Shown here piece after piece: positions 6,279 to 12,771 of a stretch of DNA of 13,260 bases. The stretch's first letter is position 1; each line of letters begins with the position of its first letter. The DNA comes from Nanobdellota archaeon. GTDB taxonomy: Archaea > Nanobdellota > Nanobdellia > Pacearchaeales > UBA12030. The stretch covers positions 840-14,099 of the forward strand of contig JACZVS010000004.1 of assembly GCA_022572525.1 (NCBI GenBank). Reading direction: 5' to 3'. The position numbers and the translations under genes were made by a program. A model generated the notes under the pieces. The model was not told where the DNA came from and searched no databases. It worked only from the letters and a program-made list of their open reading frames with translations.

Positions 6279-8768
6279 ATGGATGGAAAGAGATTAATCG
6301 TTGAGGGTAAAAGCGAAGAGGAAATTGCAAAGTACTTTGGAGTAAGACTTGAAGTTCCTTCTTATGTCATTAAAGATGACTTCGAAGAGAGGCTAAGTGA
6401 GAATGCGAAATGGACTTTTGCAAAGAAATATTTACTAAGGAATAATGATGGTGATATAATTGAAACATCAAAGCAAGCATCTTATAGATTAGCCAGAACG
6501 CTTGCAGAAATTGAAAAGAAATACGGAGCATCTGAAGAGCAAGTAGACAGATGGACAGAAAAGTTCTACAGGATAATCTCATCAAAAGCTTTCTCTCCAG
6601 GAGGAAGAATATGGACAAATGCTGGAACCCAAATCACAGGACTTTTCAATTGCTATGTGTTACCTGTTCCAGATAGCTTAGAGGGAATTTATGAGGGAGT
6701 TAAGAATGCTGCTATAATTCAGAAACATGGTGGGGGAACAGGATATAACTTCTCAGAGCTAAGGCCAAGAGGTAGTTATGTTGTAAAAAGTAAAGGAATC
6801 GCATCTGGAGTTGTTTCTTTCATAAGGCAATATGACAGGCAAACAGAGATAATCAACAGTGGAAACAGAAGAGGAGCAAACATGGGAATTCTTGACATAA
6901 CTCATCCAGATATTTTTGACTTCATTTATGCAAAAACAGTAAGGGGAGAAATCACAAACTTCAATGTAAGTGTTGGCGCTACAGAGACTTTCATGCAGGC
7001 TGTTGAGAATAAAAGTTACTTTGATTTAGAGTGGGAAGGCAAAAAGTTTAAGGTAGAGAGCTTAAAACATTGTATAAAGAACATTGAAGGCGGATTAGCA
7101 GGAGCAGAAGTCGGACAAAAGCCTAAACCGCCAAGCTTAACTCTTGCAAAGAATGGAAAAGACATTATCGATACATTCCAAGACAAAGTAGTGGGAAGAA
7201 TAAACGAAGAAGGAATTGTGCAGTTAAAGGGAGACATTGTTATGGACATAATTTGCGGGCTTGCCTGGCGTACAGGAGACCCTGGAATGATCTTTCTTGA
7301 TGAGATTAATAAATACAATCCTTTGCCAAAAGTAGGACCAATAAAAGCAACCAACCCATGCGGTGAGCAACCTTTACATCCATACGATGCATGCAATCTT
7401 GGCAGCATTAATCTAGATGTTTTTGTTATAAAAAGAGCTGGAAGAGCAGAGATTGATGAAGAGAGATTAAGGGAAGTAACAGGAGTGATAATTAGATTCA
7501 TGGATAACGTGAATGATGCTAACAAAGGTCCTATACCTCAAGTAGAAGAAACTATTCTTAGACATAGAAGAATTGGTTTAGGAGTAATGGGTTTTGCAGA
7601 CATGCTTATCCAGCTAGGAATTCCTTATGATAGTGAAGAGGCATTACAAGTAGCTGAAGTTGTGATGAAAATCATAAATGATGAGGCAAAACAAGCTTCT
7701 TTGGAGATAGCAAGAGAAAAAGGGGTTTTCCCAGCATTCAATCTTAGCAAGTACAATACGGGAGATGTAAAAGATAGAGTAAGAAATTGTGAAAGAACTA
7801 CAATAGCCCCAACAGGCACTATCAGCATGATTTTTGACACTTCTTCTGGAATAGAGCCGTGGTTTGGAATGGTTTATAGGAAGAACATAAGAGGTGGAGA
7901 GTCACTTTATTATGTTAACAGGCATCTTGAGAGAATTGCAAAAGAAAGAGGATTCTACTCAAAAGAGATTCTTGAGAAGATTTATCAGAACCGAGGAGGT
8001 TTAACAGGCATAGAAGAAATACCAGAAGACATTAGAAGAGTTTTCAAAACAACTTTTGATGTCTCGACTGAGCAGCATGTTAAAATTCAGGCAGCTTTCC
8101 AAAAGCATGTAGACAATGCTGTAAGCAAGACAATAAACATGCCGGAAGAAGCTAAAGTGGAAGACGTAAAGAAGGCTTACATGAATGCTTGGCGATTAAA
8201 GTTAAAAGGGATTACAATCTATAGAGACAGAAGTAAAGACGTTCAAGTTCTAGAGGTGGGGCGAAAGGAATCTAAAGAAGATAGAGATAGGAAGGAAGTT
8301 GCTGAAGGCAAAACAGTGAGGATAAAAACTCCGGCAGGAACTGCTTTTGTTACATTAAACTATGATGATAAAGGGCCACGGGAGACTTTTATTAATGTGG
8401 GTAAAGGTGGATCTGACATTTCTGCGGATAGCGAGGCAATAGGAAGATTACTTTCCCTTTGTTTTAGGCATGATATTCCCCTAAAAGAGATAACAGATCA
8501 GCTAAAAGGAATTAAGAGCAATCCAATAGTTACAGAAAAGGGATGGGTTTATTCTCTTGCAGATGGAATTGCAAAGGCTTTGGAAATTATTGATGAAAAA
8601 GGAGATGCACATAACCTAGAAAAACAGACAACTTTGGCAGAAGCTGAAGAAAAAGTAGGAAAAAATGTGGGAAATCTTTCAGGCAACATGTGCCCTGATT
8701 GCGGCAACATAACAGAGATGGCTGAAGGTTGTGAAGTATGTAGAGCTTGCGGATTCACTAAGTGTTAA
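6279..8768 (+). CDS. nrdJ: Class II (adenosylcobalamin-dependent) ribonucleoside-diphosphate reductase
   Basis: This 829-residue enzyme reduces ribonucleotides to deoxyribonucleotides by a cobalamin-started thiyl radical. FSPGGRIWTNAGT (105-117) comes first, then Cys125 in FNCYV. NPCGE holds Asn359, Cys361 and Glu363, and Cys372 lies eleven residues on, the pattern of class II enzymes. APTGTISMIF follows later. A TSCPD-type region carries TPAGTAFVTLNYDDKG, and the tail has a zinc ribbon (Cys805, Cys808, Cys821, Cys824) ending in the redox tail CGFTKC. No N-terminal ATP-cone is present, so overall dATP control may rest on NrdR. A stretch at about 251-315 looks longer than in class II enzymes I remember; no intein signature is seen there. 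No small-subunit (NrdB) gene lies nearby, in line with class II. Confidence 0.95.
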   Translation: MDGKRLIVEGKSEEEIAKYFGVRLEVPSYVIKDDFEERLSENAKWTFAKKYLLRNNDGDIIETSKQASYRLARTLAEIEKKYGASEEQVDRWTEKFYRIISSKAFSPGGRIWTNAGTQITGLFNCYVLPVPDSLEGIYEGVKNAAIIQKHGGGTGYNFSELRPRGSYVVKSKGIASGVVSFIRQYDRQTEIINSGNRRGANMGILDITHPDIFDFIYAKTVRGEITNFNVSVGATETFMQAVENKSYFDLEWEGKKFKVESLKHCIKNIEGGLAGAEVGQKPKPPSLTLAKNGKDIIDTFQDKVVGRINEEGIVQLKGDIVMDIICGLAWRTGDPGMIFLDEINKYNPLPKVGPIKATNPCGEQPLHPYDACNLGSINLDVFVIKRAGRAEIDEERLREVTGVIIRFMDNVNDANKGPIPQVEETILRHRRIGLGVMGFADMLIQLGIPYDSEEALQVAEVVMKIINDEAKQASLEIAREKGVFPAFNLSKYNTGDVKDRVRNCERTTIAPTGTISMIFDTSSGIEPWFGMVYRKNIRGGESLYYVNRHLERIAKERGFYSKEILEKIYQNRGGLTGIEEIPEDIRRVFKTTFDVSTEQHVKIQAAFQKHVDNAVSKTINMPEEAKVEDVKKAYMNAWRLKLKGITIYRDRSKDVQVLEVGRKESKEDRDRKEVAEGKTVRIKTPAGTAFVTLNYDDKGPRETFINVGKGGSDISADSEAIGRLLSLCFRHDIPLKEITDQLKGIKSNPIVTEKGWVYSLADGIAKALEIIDEKGDAHNLEKQTTLAEAEEKVGKNVGNLSGNMCPDCGNITEMAEGCEVCRACGFTKC

Positions 8769-8792
8769 ATGCCAAGTACCAATATTGGGGAA

Positions 8793-8806
8793 GATTAATA
8801 AATTTA
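8793..8806 (+). promoter_or_regulatory. TATA box of dut
   Basis: The stretch gattaataaattta is centred about 27 bases before the ATG at 8828. That predicts a leaderless or nearly leaderless dut transcript and supports 8828 over the earlier in-frame GTG at 8762. Immediately upstream is the ten-base palindrome CCAATATTGG (8779-8788). Confidence 0.55.
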
Positions 8807-8827
8807 TCTTTCTTCTTAAAACTTAAG

Positions 8828-9259
8828 ATGGTAGAGGTTAAAGTAAAAAAACTAAGGGAAGGAGCAGTTTTACCTAAAAGGGCTTACCAGCATGATGCAG
8901 CCTTTGACTTGCATTCAGCAGAAGAGGTAATGTTAAAGCGAGGAGAGAGAAAATCAGTATCAACAGGGATTGCAATCGAGATGCCTCAGAATTATCATGC
9001 GGAAATAAGGCCAAGATCAGGCCTAGCAGCAAAGCATGGCATTACAATTCTCAACACTCCTGGAACAGTTGATTCAGGTTACAGGGGAGAGCTCCTTATC
9101 ATTTTAATCAATCATGGAAATGAAGATTTCCTTGTGTCAAAAGGCGAGAGAATTGCTCAGATTCATTTCTCGAAAGTTGATCCTGTAACATTTACAGAAG
9201 TTGATGAGCTTACAGAGACAGAAAGAGGTTCAAAGGGTTTTGGCAGCAGCGGGAGGTGA
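8828..9259 (+). CDS. dut: dUTP diphosphatase (trimeric dUTPase)
   Basis: dUTPase hydrolyses dUTP to dUMP, keeping uracil out of DNA and feeding dTMP synthesis. With the start at 8828 the protein has 143 residues, typical of the trimeric family. All five motifs are visible: AAFDLHS (I), PRSGLAAKHG (II), GTVDSGYRGE with the catalytic Asp (III), GERIAQIHF (IV) and the glycine-rich RGSKGFGSSGR at the C-terminus (V). An in-frame GTG at 8762 would add 22 unrelated residues and overlap nrdJ. The TATA box at 8793-8806 makes that start unlikely. The gene follows nrdJ by 59 bases with its own promoter. Its last ten codons overlap the convergent thymidylate kinase gene. Confidence 0.94.
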   Translation: MVEVKVKKLREGAVLPKRAYQHDAAFDLHSAEEVMLKRGERKSVSTGIAIEMPQNYHAEIRPRSGLAAKHGITILNTPGTVDSGYRGELLIILINHGNEDFLVSKGERIAQIHFSKVDPVTFTEVDELTETERGSKGFGSSGR

Positions 9260-9907
9260 TAACTTCTCTTTAACAACTTCCCAGATTTTCCCAGCAACTT
9301 CTTCTTTTGGCAGTCTTTTTCCTTGGGGTATGCAGTCAACAGTCTTCCAGCCAAAAAGTTTTGCTGCTTGATGGTAAGTTTTGTGAACTTCAATTTGATA
9401 ATCTCTATTACCTTCAAGAATATCCTTCTCTCTGTTTTCAGCTGCCATGGCCTTTAACGCAGCCTCTTCTGTAAGAGTCAGACAGATAACAATATCACTA
9501 GGAAGAATTCCAAATTCATTTATTTCAAAATCCTTAAGCCATTCCATTGATTCCATTCTTTCAGTTTCAGGCAGTTTTGCCGCTTGATAAACCATATTAC
9601 TTTCCAAATATCTATCAAGAACCACTATTTTTCCTTCTTCAATCCAGGCCTTAATTTCTTGTTGTGCGGCTAACCTATCAGCAGTATAAAAAGCAGAGGC
9701 TATTTTAACAGGAACTTCATTTAGAGAACCAAATTTTCCATCCAAATAAGCTCTGATAATTTTTCCAGTCGGAGTCTCATAACGAGGGAAAGAAAGAGTT
9801 TCCACATCATAGCCTTCTTTTTTCAAGCGCTCAACAAGCATCTCTGCATGAGTTTTCTTCCCAACACCATCTCCACCTTCGAATGTTATGATCTTCCCCT
9901 TTTCCAT
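9230..9907 (-). CDS. tmk: Thymidylate (dTMP) kinase
   Basis: Tmk phosphorylates dTMP to dTDP. The 225-residue protein has FEGGDGVGKKTHAEML as its P-loop near the N-terminus, the SFPRYETPTGKIIRAYL segment, the DRYLESNMVYQAA motif of dTMP kinases, and an arginine-bearing ENREKD lid-like region. The P-loop has Lys-Thr after GK, where Ser/Thr usually follows directly. A GTG at 9910 also opens the frame, giving a Met-Met start, but the adjacent ATG at 9907 is the simpler choice. The gene is convergent with dut and overlaps it by 30 bases. A TATA-like element about 35 bases upstream suggests a promoter separate from the DsbA-like gene. Pairing with dut and nrdJ places it in dTTP supply. Confidence 0.92.
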   Translation of the reverse strand: MEKGKIITFEGGDGVGKKTHAEMLVERLKKEGYDVETLSFPRYETPTGKIIRAYLDGKFGSLNEVPVKIASAFYTADRLAAQQEIKAWIEEGKIVVLDRYLESNMVYQAAKLPETERMESMEWLKDFEINEFGILPSDIVICLTLTEEAALKAMAAENREKDILEGNRDYQIEVHKTYHQAAKLFGWKTVDCIPQGKRLPKEEVAGKIWEVVKEKLSPPAAAKTL

Positions 9908-9935
9908 CACTTACTAGAGAAAGGAGCATTAAAAA

Positions 9936-9949
9936 GAATTTGTATACTC
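9936..9949 (-). promoter_or_regulatory. TATA box of tmk
   Basis: Read on the minus strand, gagtatacaaattc lies about 35 bases before the tmk ATG. This would give a leader of roughly ten bases. It sits in the 70-base gap between the stop of the DsbA-like gene and tmk. Confidence 0.4.
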
Positions 9950-9980
9950 TAGAACAACCTTTTGAGAACTAGCCAAACAA

Positions 9981-10718
9981 CTAAGCATTCAATTCCGCTT
10001 CAATAGCTGCTTGAAATGCGGAGAAAGGCTGAGCCCCAACTAACTTTATATAGCCATCTCTTTCATTTCCGACAAAGAATGTTGGAGTTCCGCTTACTCC
10101 TGCTGCAAATCCATCTTGAAGATCTTTCTGAACTTCTGATGTATGCTTACCAGAGTCAAGGCAGCTGCGGAACTCAGCTGTGTCTAAGCCAAGTTGTTGA
10201 GCATAATCATTGAAGCTACTCTTTGCATTTCCACTTGCCCATGCCCTTTGATTTTCAAAAAGTAAGTCATGGAATTCCCAGAACTTGTCTTGATCATCTG
10301 CACACTCTGCTGCCTCTGCTGCTAATTGTGCAAAAGCATGAAGTTGTTTTAAAGGAAGATCTCTATAAACAAATCTAATTGTGTCTCCATACTGGCTTTT
10401 AACTTGAGGAAGTGTTTGTGTATGGAATCTTGCGCAAAAAGGACATTCAAAGTCAGAAAATTCAATGATTGTTACTGGAGCATTTTTATCTCCAAAAAAA
10501 GGATCATCATCTACACTTACAGAAATTCTCCCTCCTGCGTTTGGTGGCGGAGGAAGTTGATTTCCATCTCCAAGAACTGCTCCTGTTGTAGGGCCCCCAC
10601 CAGTAAGCCTTCCAAAAGCGAATCCTACTATGAATATCAAAACAAATCCTACTACAAAATAAAAGGTCTTCTTAGGAATCTTTATTGTTCCTTCATCTTT
10701 AGTTGCTTCTTCTGCCAT
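9981..10718 (-). CDS. Membrane-anchored DsbA-like thiol:disulfide oxidoreductase
   Basis: This 245-residue protein has a short cytoplasmic lysine-containing N-terminus and one membrane helix (about 18-36). A glycine/proline-rich linker (about 37-63) leads to a DsbA-type thioredoxin domain outside the cell. The active site is FECPFCARFH with Cys92 and Cys95, and cis-Pro212 lies in SGTPTFF. Two more cysteines, Cys139 (in AAECA) and Cys186 (in FRSCLDSG), are placed as in relatives where they form a structural disulfide. It likely introduces or rearranges disulfides in secreted proteins. The divergent neighbours are cupredoxin-like lipoproteins, some with cysteine pairs, so they are candidate clients. 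The linker has a TTGAV motif resembling PTGNV in the lipoprotein at 12317. A partner such as VKOR or DsbB is not in the window. Confidence 0.92.
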   Translation of the reverse strand: MAEEATKDEGTIKIPKKTFYFVVGFVLIFIVGFAFGRLTGGGPTTGAVLGDGNQLPPPPNAGGRISVSVDDDPFFGDKNAPVTIIEFSDFECPFCARFHTQTLPQVKSQYGDTIRFVYRDLPLKQLHAFAQLAAEAAECADDQDKFWEFHDLLFENQRAWASGNAKSSFNDYAQQLGLDTAEFRSCLDSGKHTSEVQKDLQDGFAAGVSGTPTFFVGNERDGYIKLVGAQPFSAFQAAIEAELNA

Positions 10719-10820
10719 TTTTAGCTCAGCCTAATTTAAAAGCGAAAATATTATTTATATATCTTTCGTTTAAATTGCTTGCAGAGAAATATTTTTAAAC
10801 ACACTTTCCCTAAACAGACT
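10719..10820. promoter_or_regulatory. Divergent promoter region between the DsbA-like gene and the lipoprotein operon
   Basis: On the minus strand a gatatataaata element (10752-10763) lies about 39 bases before the DsbA-like ATG, leaving a short leader. On the plus strand aaatatttttaaac (10788-10800) is centred about 26 bases before the lipoprotein ATG at 10821, giving a leaderless transcript. The two genes may be co-regulated from this 102-base space. No clear operator was recognised. Confidence 0.55.
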
Positions 10821-11606
10821 ATGAAAAAGGGCTTCTTGTTTTTAGTTATAGCATTTGTATCCTTGGTTGTTTATGGCTGTAGTCATGCAGCTCAGCCAGA
10901 AGAGATGGAAACTCCAATTACAATAACTGTAACAGATGCTCCTTCTGATGCAATTGTTGATGAAACTTTCAGCATTACTTGGAGAATTGAAAGCGAGACA
11001 AAAACTATTCCACACACAGCAGTTCATTATGATTACTCTTCACACGCAGGAAGCTTTGGAACAGATGTTACTCCAGGAGCAAGCGGCTATACAGAATTAA
11101 CTCCAGATTTTGCGCAAGGAAGCTTTGATATCCCAAATACATTTACAGTAAGTATAACTCCAACCCGATCTGATGAGTCTGGAATGCTTTACTTCAGGAC
11201 ACATGCCATAATAGATGGAATGCAGTACTGGACAGATGAAAGAAGTATTCCTTTAACAGAGAGGGAAGTAATCAGCGAAGAACAAGAAGAAATGCAAGCT
11301 CAAGTAACAAGTTTCACGATCTATGCTGATGATAAAGGCTTTTACAACATTAATGGAGATAAGATAACAGAAATTAATGTGAATAATGGAGAAAATGTTA
11401 AAATAAAATTCAATGTATGGCAAGTAGGTGTTTATTATGGTGGTTTAGACTTTAGAAGTCCTGAATCTGTATGGGGTGACACTAAAAGGGTTCTCCCTGG
11501 AGCGAGCACAACTGTAGAGTTTACAGCATCAGAGACATTTGAAGTTAAATCATATTGGCCTGCAAGCAATAGATTAAAGGCTGTAATGAAGGTTATAGTA
11601 AGTTAA
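10821..11606 (+). CDS. Lipoprotein with Ig-like domain and ligand-free cupredoxin-like domain
   Basis: Starting at the ATG at 10821, the protein has 261 residues. An upstream TTG at 10779 would spoil the signal peptide and precede the predicted transcript start. The signal sequence ends in VVYGC with the acylation candidate Cys20. Residues about 30-147 look like a beta-sandwich (Ig-like) domain. Residues about 160-261 resemble a cupredoxin: TSFTIYADDKGFYNINGDKI, VNNGENVKIKFNV, YYGGLDFRSP, VEFTASETFEVKSYWPASN. No His or Cys occurs after residue 128, so the type 1 copper ligands are missing. It may be a structural or binding paralogue rather than an electron carrier. It is followed one base later by a second cupredoxin-like lipoprotein. 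Domain calls are from visible pattern only; function unknown. Confidence 0.72.
   Translation: MKKGFLFLVIAFVSLVVYGCSHAAQPEEMETPITITVTDAPSDAIVDETFSITWRIESETKTIPHTAVHYDYSSHAGSFGTDVTPGASGYTELTPDFAQGSFDIPNTFTVSITPTRSDESGMLYFRTHAIIDGMQYWTDERSIPLTEREVISEEQEEMQAQVTSFTIYADDKGFYNINGDKITEINVNNGENVKIKFNVWQVGVYYGGLDFRSPESVWGDTKRVLPGASTTVEFTASETFEVKSYWPASNRLKAVMKVIVS
10872..10894 (+). repeat. 23-base exact repeat after the lipobox (pairs with 12365-12387)
   Basis: This segment encodes the end of the lipobox and the following CSHAA residues. It is base-for-base identical to 12365-12387. The flanking coding sequence on both sides diverges. Confidence 0.8.
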
Positions 11607-11607
11607 G

Positions 11608-11664
11608 TTGAAATCGAAGAATTTTATCTGGTTGCTTGTGTTTGCAGTATTTATTTATGGCTGT
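11608..11664 (+). repeat. Signal-peptide repeat, copy A (pairs with 12317-12373)
   Basis: Over about 57 bases this segment matches 12317-12373 with only five differences. One changes the start codon (TTG/ATG) and four are silent. The encoded residues KSKNFIWLLVFAVFIYGC are identical, while the mature proteins are far less alike. Confidence 0.8.
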
Positions 11665-12060
11665 AGCCACAACGCCGGCGCTGGAACAGGCACACAAGAA
11701 ATGACAGAAGCAGAAGAACAGCAACAACCATCTCCTGAAACAGCAAAAACAGTAACAATAGAAATAACTTCATCTGGATTTCAGCCAGCAAGCATAACAA
11801 TAAATGCTGGTGATACAGTAAATTTCATAAATAAAGATTCAAGAGGGCACTGGCCTGCGTCTGATGTGCACCCTACTCATACACGTTATCCCGGATCTAG
11901 TATAGGAAAATGTGGAACAGACGAGGCAACAGACATTTTTGATGCATGCAAAAGTCTAGCGATGGATGAAACATACTCATTCACTTTCATAGAAACAGGA
12001 AGTTGGGGCTATCATGATCACCTCATACCATCTCTTAGAGGAATGATTGAGGTTGTCTAA
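11608..12060 (+). CDS. Cupredoxin-like lipoprotein, His-rich HDH type
   Basis: This 150-residue lipoprotein starts at a TTG. The start is supported because residues 2-21 equal those of the ATG-started gene at 12317, and the upstream stop is one base away. The lipobox is FIYGC, with Cys20. After a Gln/Glu/Thr-rich linker, the cupredoxin-like domain (about 48-150) has HWPASDVHPTH (His81, His88, His91), Cys102 and Cys114, and GYHDHLIPSLRGM with His136, His138 and Met146. The position where blue-copper proteins carry the ligand Cys is occupied by the HDH segment. It could bind copper in another geometry, or another metal. Cys102 and Cys114 could form a disulfide made by the DsbA-like neighbour. 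I recall similar HWPAS/HDHL proteins in DPANN and CPR genomes without known function. Confidence 0.83.
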   Translation: MKSKNFIWLLVFAVFIYGCSHNAGAGTGTQEMTEAEEQQQPSPETAKTVTIEITSSGFQPASITINAGDTVNFINKDSRGHWPASDVHPTHTRYPGSSIGKCGTDEATDIFDACKSLAMDETYSFTFIETGSWGYHDHLIPSLRGMIEVV

Positions 12061-12079
12061 ATAAGACATAGAATGAGAA

Positions 12080-12092
12080 GATTTTTAAATTA
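12080..12092 (+). promoter_or_regulatory. TATA box for the 12111-12706 gene pair
   Basis: The sequence gatttttaaatta is centred about 25 bases upstream of the ATG at 12111. The transcript would start at or near that ATG and be leaderless. It separates this pair from the two upstream lipoproteins as its own transcription unit. Confidence 0.5.
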
Positions 12093-12110
12093 CTATTTCT
12101 TAAAATTTCT

Positions 12111-12320
12111 ATGAAATGGTCACCAATTTTACATGGAATTGCTGCTATTGCAGGCATTTTCGGAGTAGTGACGCTTTTGGGGTTTTGGATTGCCTCAGCG
12201 AATGCAGGAATCAATCCTTTTTCTCGAGAACATCTTTACGATGATACAATAGCTATATTGCTTGTTTCGATTGCGTTTGGAATAGGGGCTCTAGTTCATC
12301 AAAAACAAGAGAAAAAATGA
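12111..12320 (+). CDS. Small two-helix membrane protein of unknown function
   Basis: This 69-residue protein has two hydrophobic stretches (about 8-30 and 46-62) joined by a loop with NPFSREHLYDD, and it ends in a charged QKQEKK tail. I do not recognise a named family. The start is well placed relative to the TATA box. Its stop overlaps the ATG of the cupredoxin gene (ATGA at 12317-12320), which suggests coupled translation. A joint role at the membrane with that copper protein is possible, for example as an anchor or an electron-transfer partner. No heme- or metal-ligand pattern stands out apart from one histidine in each helix-flanking region. Confidence 0.75.
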   Translation: MKWSPILHGIAAIAGIFGVVTLLGFWIASANAGINPFSREHLYDDTIAILLVSIAFGIGALVHQKQEKK

Positions 12321-12387
12321 AATCAAAGAATTTTATCTGGTTGCTTGTATTTGCAGTGTTTATCTATGGCTGTAGTCATGCAGCTCA
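12317..12387 (+). repeat. Signal-peptide repeat, copy B (mosaic)
   Basis: The first 57 bases are nearly identical to 11608-11664. The last 23 bases (12365-12387) are identical to 10872-10894 in the first lipoprotein gene. The copy therefore looks like a junction of two sources. Confidence 0.78.
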
Positions 12388-12706
12388 AACTCTGCCATCT
12401 TCGCAAGAGCAGGTAGAGCCTACTGGTAATGTAGTTGAGATTACAGTAGAGGGGGGAGAATTTTGGTTTAACCCTAAAACAATTGAAGCCAACAAAGGAG
12501 ATACTGTGAAAATAACTTTTAAGAATACTGGAAGGGTAATTCATAACTTGGTTATTCCTTCATTTGGGGTAGGAACAAGGACAATCCCAGCAGGATCTAC
12601 TGATAGTGTAGAATTTATCGCGACAAGCTCTGGTAATATAAGAATTGAGTGCACTGTCCCAGGCCACGCGGAAAGAGGTATGATCGGAAGTTTAGTTGTG
12701 AGTTAG
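12317..12706 (+). CDS. Blue-copper cupredoxin (plastocyanin-like) lipoprotein
   Basis: This 129-residue lipoprotein has Cys20 in FIYGC and a short linker with PTGNVV. Its cupredoxin domain (about 39-129) carries the full type 1 copper set: His76 in VIHNLV, then Cys112, His117 and Met122 in IECTVPGHAERGM. Such proteins are one-electron carriers on the outer membrane face; the partner oxidase or reductase is not in this window. The signal peptide is encoded by DNA nearly identical to that of the gene at 11608. The stretch just after the lipobox is instead identical to the gene at 10821. Translation overlaps the upstream small membrane protein. Copper binding is strongly predicted; the redox partner is unknown. 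Confidence 0.92.
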   Translation: MKSKNFIWLLVFAVFIYGCSHAAQTLPSSQEQVEPTGNVVEITVEGGEFWFNPKTIEANKGDTVKITFKNTGRVIHNLVIPSFGVGTRTIPAGSTDSVEFIATSSGNIRIECTVPGHAERGMIGSLVVS

Positions 12707-12739
12707 GGAAGGGGGAGAAATCCGAGGAAGAAACGAGAT

Positions 12740-12753
12740 AATTTTATAAATTC
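12740..12753 (+). promoter_or_regulatory. TATA box of the DoxX-family gene
   Basis: The stretch aattttataaattc is centred about 26 bases before the ATG at 12772. It predicts a leaderless transcript and a transcription unit separate from the cupredoxin gene. Confidence 0.55.
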
Positions 12754-12771
12754 GCTTCTCTGTAAACAACT

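Noticed and set aside
7029..7223. Intein or intron in nrdJ
   Set aside because: Reductases often carry inteins, but no splice-junction Cys/Ser start or terminal His-Asn is visible, and the frame aligns with family motifs on both sides.
7016..7525. 169-codon open frame on the minus strand inside nrdJ
   Set aside because: It lies wholly opposite a conserved coding region, has no recognisable motif or promoter, and looks like a codon-bias shadow.
8762..8827. Longer dUTPase from GTG at 8762
   Set aside because: It would overlap nrdJ and add 22 unrelated residues. The TATA box at 8793-8806 fits a start at 8828, where dUTPase normally begins.
10404..10724. 106-codon plus-strand frame opposite the DsbA-like gene
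   Set aside because: The composition is low in sense (many Ser/Cys/Lys runs) and it is antisense to a well-supported thiol oxidoreductase.
10779..10820. Upstream TTG start of the first lipoprotein
   Set aside because: It would place 14 polar residues before a clean signal peptide and precede the predicted transcript start.
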